64,000 bases of DNA. Origin: CBDCUI01 sp965223115 (GTDB lineage: Bacteria; Pseudomonadota; Gammaproteobacteria; UBA4575). Of this stretch, positions 37,130 through 45,865 are shown piece by piece (within the stretch, counting starts at the first letter, position 1; every line of letters begins with the position of its first letter). The notes under the pieces are model-generated. The model was given only the letters and a program-made list of their open reading frames with translations, had not been told where the DNA came from and searched no databases. A program made the translations under genes and the position numbers. The stretch covers positions 1,798,001-1,862,000 of the forward strand of contig OZ244982.1 of assembly GCA_965223115.1 (NCBI GenBank), in the 5' to 3' direction.

Positions 37130-39034
37130 ATGAAACATAAATTTACAACCATTGTAATCTTTATTACTTTTATTTGCGTATTTAGCAGTTGCGCAGACTT
37201 ATCCTTACCTGGTAGCAAAATTCTTGATACAGATAATGCTCAAATACGTCGTGCAGAAAACCTTATAGAAAATGGTAACTATCAAGAAGCCGCGCATATA
37301 TTTTGGTCTATTGCTGAAACAAAATCTTCCCCTCAACGTGAAGCATTGCAAATTAGAGCCGCAGAAGCAGTGCTCTACCCTGAAACAAAACAACAAGCAC
37401 AACAATATCTAAGCGCAATCAATGAGAGCACTTTAAGCCAAGACCTATTTGTCAGAAAACGTGTAGCATCTGCCGAACTGGCTCTTATTAATGGGCAGCC
37501 TCAACTTGCATTGGATACCGTCTCAACTAAAGTAGCTGATTTATCTTTAAAATATAAACCACATGTTTTAGCAGTACGCGCAAAGGCTCTACACAAGCTT
37601 GGCCAAATACGTGAATCAATAGCCACTCGTATTACCCTAAACCCTCTACTTAGAAAATCTGAACAACTTAACAAAAATAATCAATTAATATGGCAATCGC
37701 TTCTAAATTCGAATACCGATGAAATCCGAGTCTGGGCAAATGCAAGCACCCATCCTGATTTAGTTGCTTGGTTACAGCTTGTTTTGATTCAAAAACAACC
37801 ACATGAAAACTTGGCAAGCATAGAAAATGAGTTGCAACAATGGCGCACACGCTTTCCCAATCATAAAATCCCAAATCACATTATAGCTTCGATTACCCGT
37901 GACTGGGCGTCATTTCGTATTTCACCCAATAAAATTGCATTGTTGTTACCAATGACTGGACGCTATCAAGTAGTAGCAGAAGCAATTTACGCAGGGATCA
38001 GCACCGCAAGAGAATTTGATGAAACCTTCAACCCATCACCTGAGTTGGTGTTATATGACACAGGAGATGATGCAAGCGTTGCCGCTAGTTACCATCGCCG
38101 CGCCACTGCAGAAGGTGCAGATTTTATAATTGGCCCACTACAAAAAGAAGCCGTCAATATTTTAGTAAGCCAGGGACAAATTTCAGTCCCTACACTCACT
38201 CTTAATTATGCTGACGATGCACTTGTTGGCCCACAAAAATTATTTCAATTTGGTCTACTCCCAGAAGACGAAGCTAAACAAGTTGCCGAACGCGCATCTA
38301 TTGATAACTATAATGAAGCGTTGGCTTTAGTTCCTGAGGGTGATTGGGGTACTCGCTTATTGGAAGCATTCACGAATCGTTTTTATGAGTTAGGTGGTAC
38401 GGTTTTGCAATATGCACGATATAGCCCCAAAAGTGCAGATTACTCAGCCTCAATTAAAAACCTTTTACAGCTCAATCAAAGCGAACAGCGTCGTCGTAAT
38501 ATACAAGCAATCATAAAACAAGAGGTTGAATTTGAACCAAGGAGACGTCAAGACGTTGATTTTATCTTTATAGCCGCTTCACCTCAGCAGGCTAGGCAAC
38601 TGCGCCCACAACTCAGCTACCATTACGCATCAGATTTACCTGTCTACGCAACTTCACACATATTTACAGGCAATGAAAATATTTCTGCTGACCAAGATAT
38701 TAATGGTATCACTTATTGTGATATACCTTGGCTATTATCCAATGAACCATCATATGAATTACTGCGTGACTCAATAAATTTACAAGCAACCAGCAGCCAA
38801 TCCAAATTACCTCGCTTTGCCGCATTAGGTATAGACGCCTATCAAGTCATCCCTCATTTACAACGCTTAGCGGCATATGCTTACGATCGATATGATGGTG
38901 TAACCGGCAAACTAAGTATTGCTGGACAGAATCGTATCTATAGAGAGCTGACTTGGGCAAAATTTAAAGACGGCTACCCACAGTCACTAAATTTTCCATC
39001 GCAAACCTCATCACAAGTCATTTCACAACAGTGA
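37130..39034 (+). CDS. lpoA: Outer-membrane lipoprotein activator of PBP1A, LpoA
   Basis: A 634-residue lipoprotein that activates PBP1A from the outer membrane. ATG 37130 is preferred over an upstream TTG at 37100 because it gives a lipoprotein signal: MKHKFTTIVIFITFICVFSS then Cys21 as the lipidation site. The N-terminal half is a helical TPR-like domain (residues about 30-260) and the C-terminal half (from KIALLLPMTGRYQVVAEAI) is a periplasmic-binding-protein fold. The gene begins the lpoA-yraN-diaA group, divergent from rsmI. Confidence 0.92.
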   Translation: MKHKFTTIVIFITFICVFSSCADLSLPGSKILDTDNAQIRRAENLIENGNYQEAAHIFWSIAETKSSPQREALQIRAAEAVLYPETKQQAQQYLSAINESTLSQDLFVRKRVASAELALINGQPQLALDTVSTKVADLSLKYKPHVLAVRAKALHKLGQIRESIATRITLNPLLRKSEQLNKNNQLIWQSLLNSNTDEIRVWANASTHPDLVAWLQLVLIQKQPHENLASIENELQQWRTRFPNHKIPNHIIASITRDWASFRISPNKIALLLPMTGRYQVVAEAIYAGISTAREFDETFNPSPELVLYDTGDDASVAASYHRRATAEGADFIIGPLQKEAVNILVSQGQISVPTLTLNYADDALVGPQKLFQFGLLPEDEAKQVAERASIDNYNEALALVPEGDWGTRLLEAFTNRFYELGGTVLQYARYSPKSADYSASIKNLLQLNQSEQRRRNIQAIIKQEVEFEPRRRQDVDFIFIAASPQQARQLRPQLSYHYASDLPVYATSHIFTGNENISADQDINGITYCDIPWLLSNEPSYELLRDSINLQATSSQSKLPRFAALGIDAYQVIPHLQRLAAYAYDRYDGVTGKLSIAGQNRIYRELTWAKFKDGYPQSLNFPSQTSSQVISQQ

Positions 39035-39381
39035 ATACAATAAACAAAGGCAACATCGCTGAAAATAAAGCATGCCAATACCTAGAGAATCAAGGACTCA
39101 AGTTGATTAAAAAAAATTATCGTTGTCGTAGTGGTGAAATTGATTTAATCATGCAAGACAAAGATGAGCTCGTATTTGTTGAGGTACGATATCGAAAAAA
39201 TAATACCTATGGTACAGCTATTGATACAGTAGATAGCAGTAAAATAAAAAAGTTAATTAATACTGCTAACCATTATATTATTAAACACCAGCTAGACACT
39301 CCTGCTCGATTTGATATTGTTGGTTTTGATTCATCTTTTTCTCCTAAATGGATAAGCAATGCCTTTAATGCCTATGAATAA
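39031..39381 (+). CDS. yraN: UPF0102 family protein YraN
   Basis: A 116-residue protein of the UPF0102/YraN family, predicted to have a restriction-endonuclease-like fold. The family motifs are visible: GNIAENKACQYLENQGLKLI, NYRCRSGEIDLIMQD and LVFVEVRYRKNNTYG. The E-D-ExK-like catalytic pattern appears with Gln/Arg variations (EIDLI and EVRYR). Its role is not established. The GTG start overlaps the lpoA stop by four bases (GTGA). Confidence 0.92.
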   Translation: MNTINKGNIAENKACQYLENQGLKLIKKNYRCRSGEIDLIMQDKDELVFVEVRYRKNNTYGTAIDTVDSSKIKKLINTANHYIIKHQLDTPARFDIVGFDSSFSPKWISNAFNAYE

Positions 39382-39394
39382 GGAAATTTAGCAA

Positions 39395-39982
39395 ATGGAT
39401 CTAAGCAGACATGTTCAAGATCTTTTCATTGCAAGCATTCAAGCAAAACAAGCAAGTATGCAAATACTGCATACGCCTATTGCTAATGCTGCAAGAAAAA
39501 TTGTGCAATGTTTAAATACTGGGAATAAAATTCTTACTTGCGGTAATGGTGGTTCTGCAGCAGATGCACAGCATTTTTCTTCAGAATTGCTAAACCGCTT
39601 TGAACGCGAACGCAAAGGTCTTGCCGCAATTGCGCTTACGACAGATAGTTCTACACTCACGTCCATCGCAAATGACTATTCTTATGAAAAGATATTTTCA
39701 CAGCAGATAAGGGCTTTAGGAAATACAAGTGACGTATTGTTAGCAATAACTACAAGTGGTAATTCAACAAATGTGCTGGAAGCGATTCATGCTGCGCATC
39801 ATCAAGATATGCTTGTAATTGCGTTAACTGGGAAAGATGGTGGAGAGATACCTCCTATATTAAACCATAATGATATAGAAATTCGTGTACCAAACGACTC
39901 TACTGCACGTGTGCAAGAAGTACATTTACTTATATTGCATTGTCTATGTGATCTTATTGATCGACAAATACTTGGCAACTAA
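39395..39982 (+). CDS. diaA: SIS-domain protein DiaA (DnaA initiator-associating) / GmhA family
   Basis: A 195-residue sugar-isomerase (SIS) domain protein. The motifs ILTCGNGGSAADAQHFSSEL and LLAITTSGNSTNVLEAI bind phosphosugar in relatives. Both DiaA and phosphoheptose isomerase GmhA share this fold. The assignment to DiaA follows from the lpoA-yraN-diaA gene order, which is conserved with E. coli and Pseudomonas. DiaA promotes DnaA assembly at oriC. A GmhA activity cannot be excluded from sequence alone. Confidence 0.85.
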   Translation: MDLSRHVQDLFIASIQAKQASMQILHTPIANAARKIVQCLNTGNKILTCGNGGSAADAQHFSSELLNRFERERKGLAAIALTTDSSTLTSIANDYSYEKIFSQQIRALGNTSDVLLAITTSGNSTNVLEAIHAAHHQDMLVIALTGKDGGEIPPILNHNDIEIRVPNDSTARVQEVHLLILHCLCDLIDRQILGN

Positions 39983-40004
39983 TTATTCCTTTGACCCGAT
40001 AAGG

Positions 40005-41393
40005 ATGTCTTTAGATCCCCACATCATTGCCAGCTTTATTGAAGTATGTGGACAAGAATCTGTATTAACAGATCAAAGTGAGTGTTGGACCTATGGCTAT
40101 GACAACAGTAGACAACACACATGTCCAGACGTGGTACTGCTACCAACCAAACACGAACAAGTGCAAACCATAGTCTGTATCTGCAATGAACACAAAATAC
40201 CTTTAACAACACGTGGGCGTGGTACGGGGACTACAGGTGCTGCTGTACCAGTCCAACATGGCGCGGTTCTATCTACCGAACATATGAACCAAATTTTAGA
40301 ATTCGATTTTAAAAACAAAAATATGCGAGTTGAACCAGGTGTCTTAAATTCAAGCATTCAAAAACAAGCTGCTAAGCATATGCTATTTTGGCCACCTGAT
40401 CCTGGCAGTGCAGACTACTGTAGTGTTGGTGGCAATTTAGCATGTAATGCTGCTGGGCCACGCGCAATTAAATACGGAACATGTAGGGAAAACACCCTAA
40501 GTTTACGTGCTGTTACAGGTGCAGGAAAAACAATTTATACTGGAAGTGCAACTACAAAAGGGGTTGTAGGGTTGGATTTAACACGCTTACTAATTGGCAG
40601 CGAAGGAATCCTAGCTATTATTACTGAAGCAAGACTAAAACTTACCCCCACACCAGAACGCATCGATACAATCCGTGCTTTATATAAAGACGCAGATGCC
40701 GCCATCGATGCTGTTGTCTCTATTTTAGCCCAAAGCACACTGCCTCATACATTAGAGTTTGTTGATAAAGGTTCATTAGATTTAATTCGTAAACACTCTA
40801 AGGTACAGCTACTTAACGAAGCAAATGCAATGCTATTAATAGAAGTAGACGGCTTAAACGATAGCATAGATGCCAATCTTCGACCTATTTTACAAGCGGC
40901 AAAAAATAGTAGTTGTATAGAAATTCAAAATGCGAGTGAAACAAGAGAAAAGACACAACTTTGGGCTGCACGCAAAGCGTTATCGCCTGCATTACGCAGC
41001 TTTGCTCCTAATAAAATTAATGAAGATGTTGTAGTACCTGTTACACAATTACCCAAACTGCTTAGAAAATTAGACACTATAAGTAATAAGTATGATATTT
41101 CCATATTTAACTTTGGACATGCAGGTAATGGAAATTTACATGTAAATCTTTTATATGATGCTGCTATTAAAAACAAAACAACGTCTGCATTGCAATGTCT
41201 TAACGAAGTATTTGACCAGGTCTTAGAACTAGGTGGAACACTTTCTGGCGAACATGGAATTGGAGTTGCAAAAAAAGACTTTATAAATAAAGAAATTGAT
41301 TCAAACACGCTTAATATAATGCAAAATATCAAACAACAGTTCGATCCAAATAATATCCTTAACCCTGGAAAAACATTACCAACTATTATATAA
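40005..41393 (+). CDS. FAD-linked oxidase of the GlcD / D-2-hydroxyacid dehydrogenase type
   Basis: A 462-residue flavoprotein. The FAD_binding_4 domain is at about residues 40-220 with PLTTRGRGTGTTGAAVPV, PPDPGSADYCSVGGNLACN and LLIGSEGILAIITEARL. The C-terminal FAD-oxidase domain has NFGHAGNGNLHVNLL and GGTLSGEHGIGVAKK, which bind the hydroxyacid and metal in GlcD, D-lactate and D-2-hydroxyglutarate dehydrogenases. The exact substrate is unknown. The frame is open back to 39885 inside diaA, but ATG 40005 fits the conserved start. It occupies the position where relatives have the BON-domain gene dolP. Confidence 0.88.
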   Translation: MSLDPHIIASFIEVCGQESVLTDQSECWTYGYDNSRQHTCPDVVLLPTKHEQVQTIVCICNEHKIPLTTRGRGTGTTGAAVPVQHGAVLSTEHMNQILEFDFKNKNMRVEPGVLNSSIQKQAAKHMLFWPPDPGSADYCSVGGNLACNAAGPRAIKYGTCRENTLSLRAVTGAGKTIYTGSATTKGVVGLDLTRLLIGSEGILAIITEARLKLTPTPERIDTIRALYKDADAAIDAVVSILAQSTLPHTLEFVDKGSLDLIRKHSKVQLLNEANAMLLIEVDGLNDSIDANLRPILQAAKNSSCIEIQNASETREKTQLWAARKALSPALRSFAPNKINEDVVVPVTQLPKLLRKLDTISNKYDISIFNFGHAGNGNLHVNLLYDAAIKNKTTSALQCLNEVFDQVLELGGTLSGEHGIGVAKKDFINKEIDSNTLNIMQNIKQQFDPNNILNPGKTLPTII

Positions 41394-41451
41394 GTATTGA
41401 TTAAATCACCAAGTTTATTTAGATATTATTTTGAAAGGTATTCTTAATACT

Positions 41452-43212
41452 TTAACTACTCGATACCAACACATCCTCGTTACATTCATCAAACACCCTT
41501 GCTTTACATTCAGCACATTTGCTGCGATTTAGTTTTTTAAATATCTCTTGTATTGCTTTAGTTTTTGAACCGAAAAAATGGTCTTCGCCAATCATTTCCA
41601 CAAAACCTGTTTTAAGTGCTGATTGAAATACCGAAGACTTTAGCCCTACAAAATAAATGCCGCCACCATGCAACTTCAACTGCTCATTTTCTGCAGCTAG
41701 AATCTCTGATCCACTTAGATCAATAAAGTTTATTCCAGAGGAAACTATAAGAATGTGCTTTATATTTTCATGGTAAGCGATATGTTGAATTTGTTTTTGA
41801 ACATAATTTATGGAACCAAAATACACAGACATATCTATACGGATAATCTTTAATTGTGGGCAACGTTTAATGGGTTTACCTTGTATATCCACAAATTTAC
41901 GTTTGCCAGTGGATGAATCAATATCTATAGACAAAGTTGGAATATTTGGAGTCGATGTGCGCTTCAAGAAAATCACCAAGGAAAGTATGACACCCAGGTA
42001 AATAGCAAACTCTAGCTCTAAAAAAAGAGTAGCAAAAAATGTTGTTACCAAAATAGAGGTTTCTGATTTATTAAATCTGAAAACATTTTTGATATGTTTA
42101 AAGTCAATCAGATTATAAGCAACGATTAAAATAACACCACCCATAGCAGCAACCGGCAAATAAGCTGTAAGTGGCGCTACTGAAAAAACAATCACCATTA
42201 AAAACAATGCTGCAAAAATTGCAGATAAAGGTGTTCTTGCACCAGCCGAATAATTAATTCCAGAACGTGTAAACGAACCAGAACCGGCATAGCTTGAAAA
42301 GAAACTACCAAAAATATTTGATAGCCCTTGCCCGATAAATTCTTGGCTGGAATTAATTCTCTGATTTGATTTAACTGCAACAGCTCGACCTATGGAAACT
42401 GCCTCAATTAAACCAAGTAATGCAATCGCAAATGCCTCAGGTGCTAGTATTTTTATAGTACTAAACGATAAATCAGGTTGTGAAAACGGGGGCAAATGAG
42501 CAGGGATTTCTCCTACTAGCTTTACATTATGAGCTTCTGCACCGATAAAAAAGCTAACGAGGCTGCCCACTACCATACCTACCAATAAATTGGGCAATTT
42601 AGGCAGAAATATTTTGCATAATATTGCAGAAATTAAAGTGACAATGGCAATACTAAGTACATAAATATTGATTACAGAAAACTGTTTAATAATATCTAGC
42701 CAAACATGTAGCAGTGATTCTCCACTTGGGACAAAAACTCCCAATATATGTTTCATTTGGCTTGTGGCGATTAAAATTGCCGCTCCTGCTGTAAATCCAA
42801 TAACTACGGTATGTGAAACAAAATTTGTTAACGCCCCAAGCCGTGCTAAACCAAATCCAAATTGATATACACCTGCTAAAAAAGTCAATGTTAAAGCAAA
42901 ACTAATAAAATCTGGGGAACCAGGATTAGCATGGTGACTAACCGCTGAGAAAATCACAATCGATATTGCTGTTGTGGGACCGGAAATGAGATGACGAGAG
43001 GAACCAAATAAAGCAGCAATAATTGGTGTCACCATGGCTGTATATAGACCATATTGTGGCGGCAGCCCTGCAATCGTGGCAAAAGCTATACCCTGAGGAA
43101 GTACTATCACCGCACCCGTGAGACCCGCAATCAAATCAGCTCGGATTGTTTCCCGATTACAGGTACGCATCCAAACTAAAAAAGGTAATAGCTTATGGAG
43201 AAATATATGCAT
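41452..43212 (-). CDS. SulP family anion transporter with STAS domain
   Basis: A 586-residue SulP permease. About 11-14 membrane spans (residues 15-420) include the N-terminal GLTGAVIVLPQGIAFATIAG, PPQYGLYTAMVTPIIAALFG, and GSGSFTRSGINYSAGARTPL. The cytoplasmic STAS domain follows (about 450-550), with HILIVSSGINFIDLSGSEIL, where the conserved phosphorylatable-type site is present. A cysteine-containing tail (CAEC, then FDEC) closes the protein, a common ending in this family. The substrate may be sulfate, bicarbonate or another anion; the sequence does not decide. The 229 bases up to the next gene (43213-43441) hold only AT-rich short palindromes. Confidence 0.92.
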   Translation of the reverse strand: MHIFLHKLLPFLVWMRTCNRETIRADLIAGLTGAVIVLPQGIAFATIAGLPPQYGLYTAMVTPIIAALFGSSRHLISGPTTAISIVIFSAVSHHANPGSPDFISFALTLTFLAGVYQFGFGLARLGALTNFVSHTVVIGFTAGAAILIATSQMKHILGVFVPSGESLLHVWLDIIKQFSVINIYVLSIAIVTLISAILCKIFLPKLPNLLVGMVVGSLVSFFIGAEAHNVKLVGEIPAHLPPFSQPDLSFSTIKILAPEAFAIALLGLIEAVSIGRAVAVKSNQRINSSQEFIGQGLSNIFGSFFSSYAGSGSFTRSGINYSAGARTPLSAIFAALFLMVIVFSVAPLTAYLPVAAMGGVILIVAYNLIDFKHIKNVFRFNKSETSILVTTFFATLFLELEFAIYLGVILSLVIFLKRTSTPNIPTLSIDIDSSTGKRKFVDIQGKPIKRCPQLKIIRIDMSVYFGSINYVQKQIQHIAYHENIKHILIVSSGINFIDLSGSEILAAENEQLKLHGGGIYFVGLKSSVFQSALKTGFVEMIGEDHFFGSKTKAIQEIFKKLNRSKCAECKARVFDECNEDVLVSSS

Positions 43213-43441
43213 ATAAAATTTATATAAAAACTAAATATTTAGTAAATTACTTTTTAAATCGTTAATTAATCCACAATGAGAAAGCAGCGACAATAACGCT
43301 TGCAATTTATATATGTAGAGAATCAGTTATACGAAGGAAGCAATCTTACAAAACTGCAAGAAGCAGACAAAGCTATGTTTTTTTATAAAAACCTTGCCCA
43401 ACTAAATTAGTTATGCATTAACTATTACTTTACTAGCAAGT

Positions 43442-43948
43442 TCAAGCTGCTTGACTATTATTTCCTAATAAACGCTTATAAATTTCAACATCCACTTCAC
43501 TAAAACAACAGGCAATAATTAAATCAAACTTAGATTCATATTCGCGCATACTAGTTATCGCAACCATAGCAGCAGCTTCTTTTGGATAACCATAAACACC
43601 CGTACTAATGGCAGGGAAAGCAATTATTTTAATTTGGTTTAACAAAGCGACTTCGAAGCATCGTCGATAGCATTGCGCCAATAACTCTGGCTCTCCAGAG
43701 CTCCCTCCTTGCCATACTGGCCCTACAGTGTGAATAATATGCTTAGCTTGTAATTTAAAACCAGGCGAAAGTTTTGCGTCACCTGTCTCACAACCTCCCA
43801 ATGTCCTATTATATTCAATTAGCTGAGGCCCTGCGGCCTTGTGAATAGCGCCATCCACACCACCGCCACCGAGTAAACTATTATTTGCTGCATTAACGAT
43901 CGCATCCACATTTAACGTGGTGATATCATCTTGCAAAACTTCAATCAT
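43442..43948 (-). CDS. Macro-domain protein, O-acetyl-ADP-ribose deacetylase type
   Basis: A 168-residue single macro domain of the MacroD/YmdB class. The ADP-ribose-binding motifs are complete: VDAIVNAANNSLLGGGGVDG near residue 15, AGPQLIEYNRTLGGCETGDA, and the phosphate loop FPAISTGVYGYPKEAA near residue 118. These enzymes hydrolyse O-acetyl-ADP-ribose or mono-ADP-ribosyl esters. It stands 20 bases after sspB on the same strand and may be co-transcribed with it. No ADP-ribosyltransferase partner is encoded beside it. Confidence 0.94.
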   Translation of the reverse strand: MIEVLQDDITTLNVDAIVNAANNSLLGGGGVDGAIHKAAGPQLIEYNRTLGGCETGDAKLSPGFKLQAKHIIHTVGPVWQGGSSGEPELLAQCYRRCFEVALLNQIKIIAFPAISTGVYGYPKEAAAMVAITSMREYESKFDLIIACCFSEVDVEIYKRLLGNNSQAA

Positions 43949-43968
43949 AAGCTAATAGGAAATTTTAA

Positions 43969-44346
43969 TTATTTAACAACGCGAAGATGTGGCGGTTTTG
44001 GTTTGCCAGAAGTATCTTGTCCATCTGGTGGTAACTCATTTTCCTCAGCAAACATCATGCCTTGACCATTTTCACGCGTGTAAATAGCTAATACATATTC
44101 AATTGGAATAACGACGCTCATAGACTGACCATCGAACCTTGCATCAAAAGATACTGCGTCTTTACCTAAATCAAGTGACTGAACAGCAGTAGGCCCTATA
44201 TTAAGTACAATCTTTCCATCTTCTTCAAACTGGCGGGGTATTTTAACAAGTTTACTACTGGTGTCAGCTAGGATGTATGGTGTCATTCCATTATCGACAA
44301 TCCAATCATACATAGCACGCACTAAATAAGGTCGACTTGGAGTCAT
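43969..44346 (-). CDS. sspB: ClpXP protease specificity-enhancing factor SspB
   Basis: A 125-residue adaptor that delivers ssrA-tagged proteins to ClpXP. The folded substrate-binding domain starts RPYLVRAMYDWIVDNGMTPY. The flexible C-terminal tail ends PPHLRVVK, which is the ClpX-binding XB module. The length is shorter than in E. coli (165) because the linker is short. It follows sspA on the same strand, as in most gammaproteobacteria. Confidence 0.95.
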   Translation of the reverse strand: MTPSRPYLVRAMYDWIVDNGMTPYILADTSSKLVKIPRQFEEDGKIVLNIGPTAVQSLDLGKDAVSFDARFDGQSMSVVIPIEYVLAIYTRENGQGMMFAEENELPPDGQDTSGKPKPPHLRVVK

Positions 44347-44414
44347 AACACAAGGTATATAGATAACTATTTATAACCTAACCACTCGCTTTTAAGCATA
44401 GATATGCTTAACTG

Positions 44415-45044
44415 CTAGCCTGGCCACATTTCAACTTCTTCTTCAGACAGACTGCTTCTAAATGAAGGTCGATCAAATACTCGTTCTGCATAATCCATAA
44501 TTGGTTTTGCTGAGGCACCAAGTTTTATCCCATAATTTGGCAATCTCCACAAAATTGGTGCAATACTGCAATCAACCAAGCTAAATTCATCACTTAAAAA
44601 ATATGGTTTTGCCTTAAATAACTCTATTGCAGTAAGTAAACTTTCTTGTAGATTCTTTTTAGCGTTATCGGAAATAGTTGGATCATCTGAATTTAAATTA
44701 ATAAAAGGAACATACCAATCTTTCTCAATGTGAAACAATGCTAAACGTGATTTTGAACGTGATACAGGATCTACTGGCATTAATGGAGGATGTGGAAAAC
44801 GCTCATCCAAATATTCCATAATCACACGCGCATCATAAAGCACGAGTTCACGATCTATAAGTGTTGGCACAGAGTTATATGGATTAACATCAAGCAAGTC
44901 TTCCGGCTTATTGTTTGGATCAATTTGAACAACATCAACCATTATATCTTTTTCGGCCAATACTATTCTAGTTCGATGACTTTGCGGACATCGCGGATCA
45001 GAAAATAGCGTCATACCAGAACGACGACTTGCAACTAATGCCAT
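44415..45044 (-). CDS. sspA: Stringent starvation protein A (SspA), GST-fold RNA polymerase-associated regulator
   Basis: A 209-residue glutathione-S-transferase-fold protein that binds RNA polymerase-sigma70 and alters transcription in stationary phase. ATG 45044 gives MALVASRRSGMTLFSDP, the canonical SspA start; the open frame back to 45116 is not conserved. The surface-pocket motif FPHPPLMPVDP typical of SspA is intact. Its place between petC and sspB is conserved with Pseudomonas and Neisseria-like genomes. Confidence 0.94.
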   Translation of the reverse strand: MALVASRRSGMTLFSDPRCPQSHRTRIVLAEKDIMVDVVQIDPNNKPEDLLDVNPYNSVPTLIDRELVLYDARVIMEYLDERFPHPPLMPVDPVSRSKSRLALFHIEKDWYVPFINLNSDDPTISDNAKKNLQESLLTAIELFKAKPYFLSDEFSLVDCSIAPILWRLPNYGIKLGASAKPIMDYAERVFDRPSFRSSLSEEEVEMWPG

Positions 45045-45097
45045 AAGAAAACTCGTTGTTGAATAATAATTATTAGGAAATTTATTATAGATAAATT

Positions 45098-45865
45098 TTA
45101 GTGCACATCTTTCCAATAGTCTTTTTTCATGAAATAGGCTAACAACCCTAACACCGCAAGAAAGAACAATACGCCGACACCAATTTTTTTACGCACAAGT
45201 TGTGCAGGCTCGCTCAAGTAAGCTAAAAAATTAACTATGTCGGTTATAACCTGCTCGTACTCTTCTTCGCTGAGAGCACCTTCTTTAATCATTTCAAATT
45301 CATCAAACACTTTATGCTCTTTACCATGTCCACTGGCCTCGCCATGAAATACTGCTTTTTGCAAGCCTTGTAAATCTGCCAAAACATGTGGCATAGCCGT
45401 ATTTGGCAAATGAATATTATTTACTCCAAATGGACGTGAGTCATCAACATAGAAAGTTTTAAGAAATTCATAAACAGATTGAGATCCAATTGCACGCACA
45501 TGAGTACTTAAATCAGGTGGGTCGATGCCTAAAAACCATTTTTTCGCATCTTCACGTCGCATAGAAACTGTCATCAAATCACCAAATTTCTGCCCAGTGA
45601 AAATTAAATTTTTCTTCATGATTTCTTCACTAATGTCCAAGTCATCTGCAACACGCTTATAACGACTATGCTTTGCAGGGTGACAACTTAAACAATAGTT
45701 AACAAAATATTTCGCGCCACGTTGCAGTGATGCTTTGTTATGTAATTCAATATTGACAGTTCCAAAAGCACCTTTCTCATGAGTACCCACTCCTGCGCTC
45801 CATGCAGAACTTGTACATAGCACAAATAAAACTAAGACCACTAATAATTTTTTGTATATCTTCAT
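45098..45865 (-). CDS. petC: Cytochrome c1 of the bc1 complex
   Basis: A 255-residue periplasmic c-type cytochrome anchored by a C-terminal span. The signal peptide (residues 1-23) precedes the haem motif Cys58-Leu-Ser-Cys61-His62. A likely axial Met is in LPNTAMPHVLADLQG. The C-terminal hydrophobic segment GVGVLFFLAVLGLLAYFM anchors it. It passes electrons from the Rieske centre to soluble cytochrome c. The start overlaps the petB stop by four bases. Confidence 0.95.
   Translation of the reverse strand: MKIYKKLLVVLVLFVLCTSSAWSAGVGTHEKGAFGTVNIELHNKASLQRGAKYFVNYCLSCHPAKHSRYKRVADDLDISEEIMKKNLIFTGQKFGDLMTVSMRREDAKKWFLGIDPPDLSTHVRAIGSQSVYEFLKTFYVDDSRPFGVNNIHLPNTAMPHVLADLQGLQKAVFHGEASGHGKEHKVFDEFEMIKEGALSEEEYEQVITDIVNFLAYLSEPAQLVRKKIGVGVLFFLAVLGLLAYFMKKDYWKDVH

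Noticed and set aside
39885..40004. N-terminal extension of the FAD oxidase inside diaA
   Set aside because: The extra 40 residues overlap the conserved end of diaA in another frame and are not part of the oxidase fold; ATG 40005 is the likely start.
41470..41530. Cysteine-rich tail of the SulP transporter as a novel metal site
   Set aside because: A CxxC plus later Cys tail after the STAS domain is common in bacterial SulP proteins, so it is not unusual here.
43213..43441. Short palindromes CTAAATATTTAG (43231-43242) and AACTAA/TTAGTT (43400-43412) as regulatory sites
   Set aside because: They are composed of A and T almost only, which is expected by chance in DNA this AT-rich.
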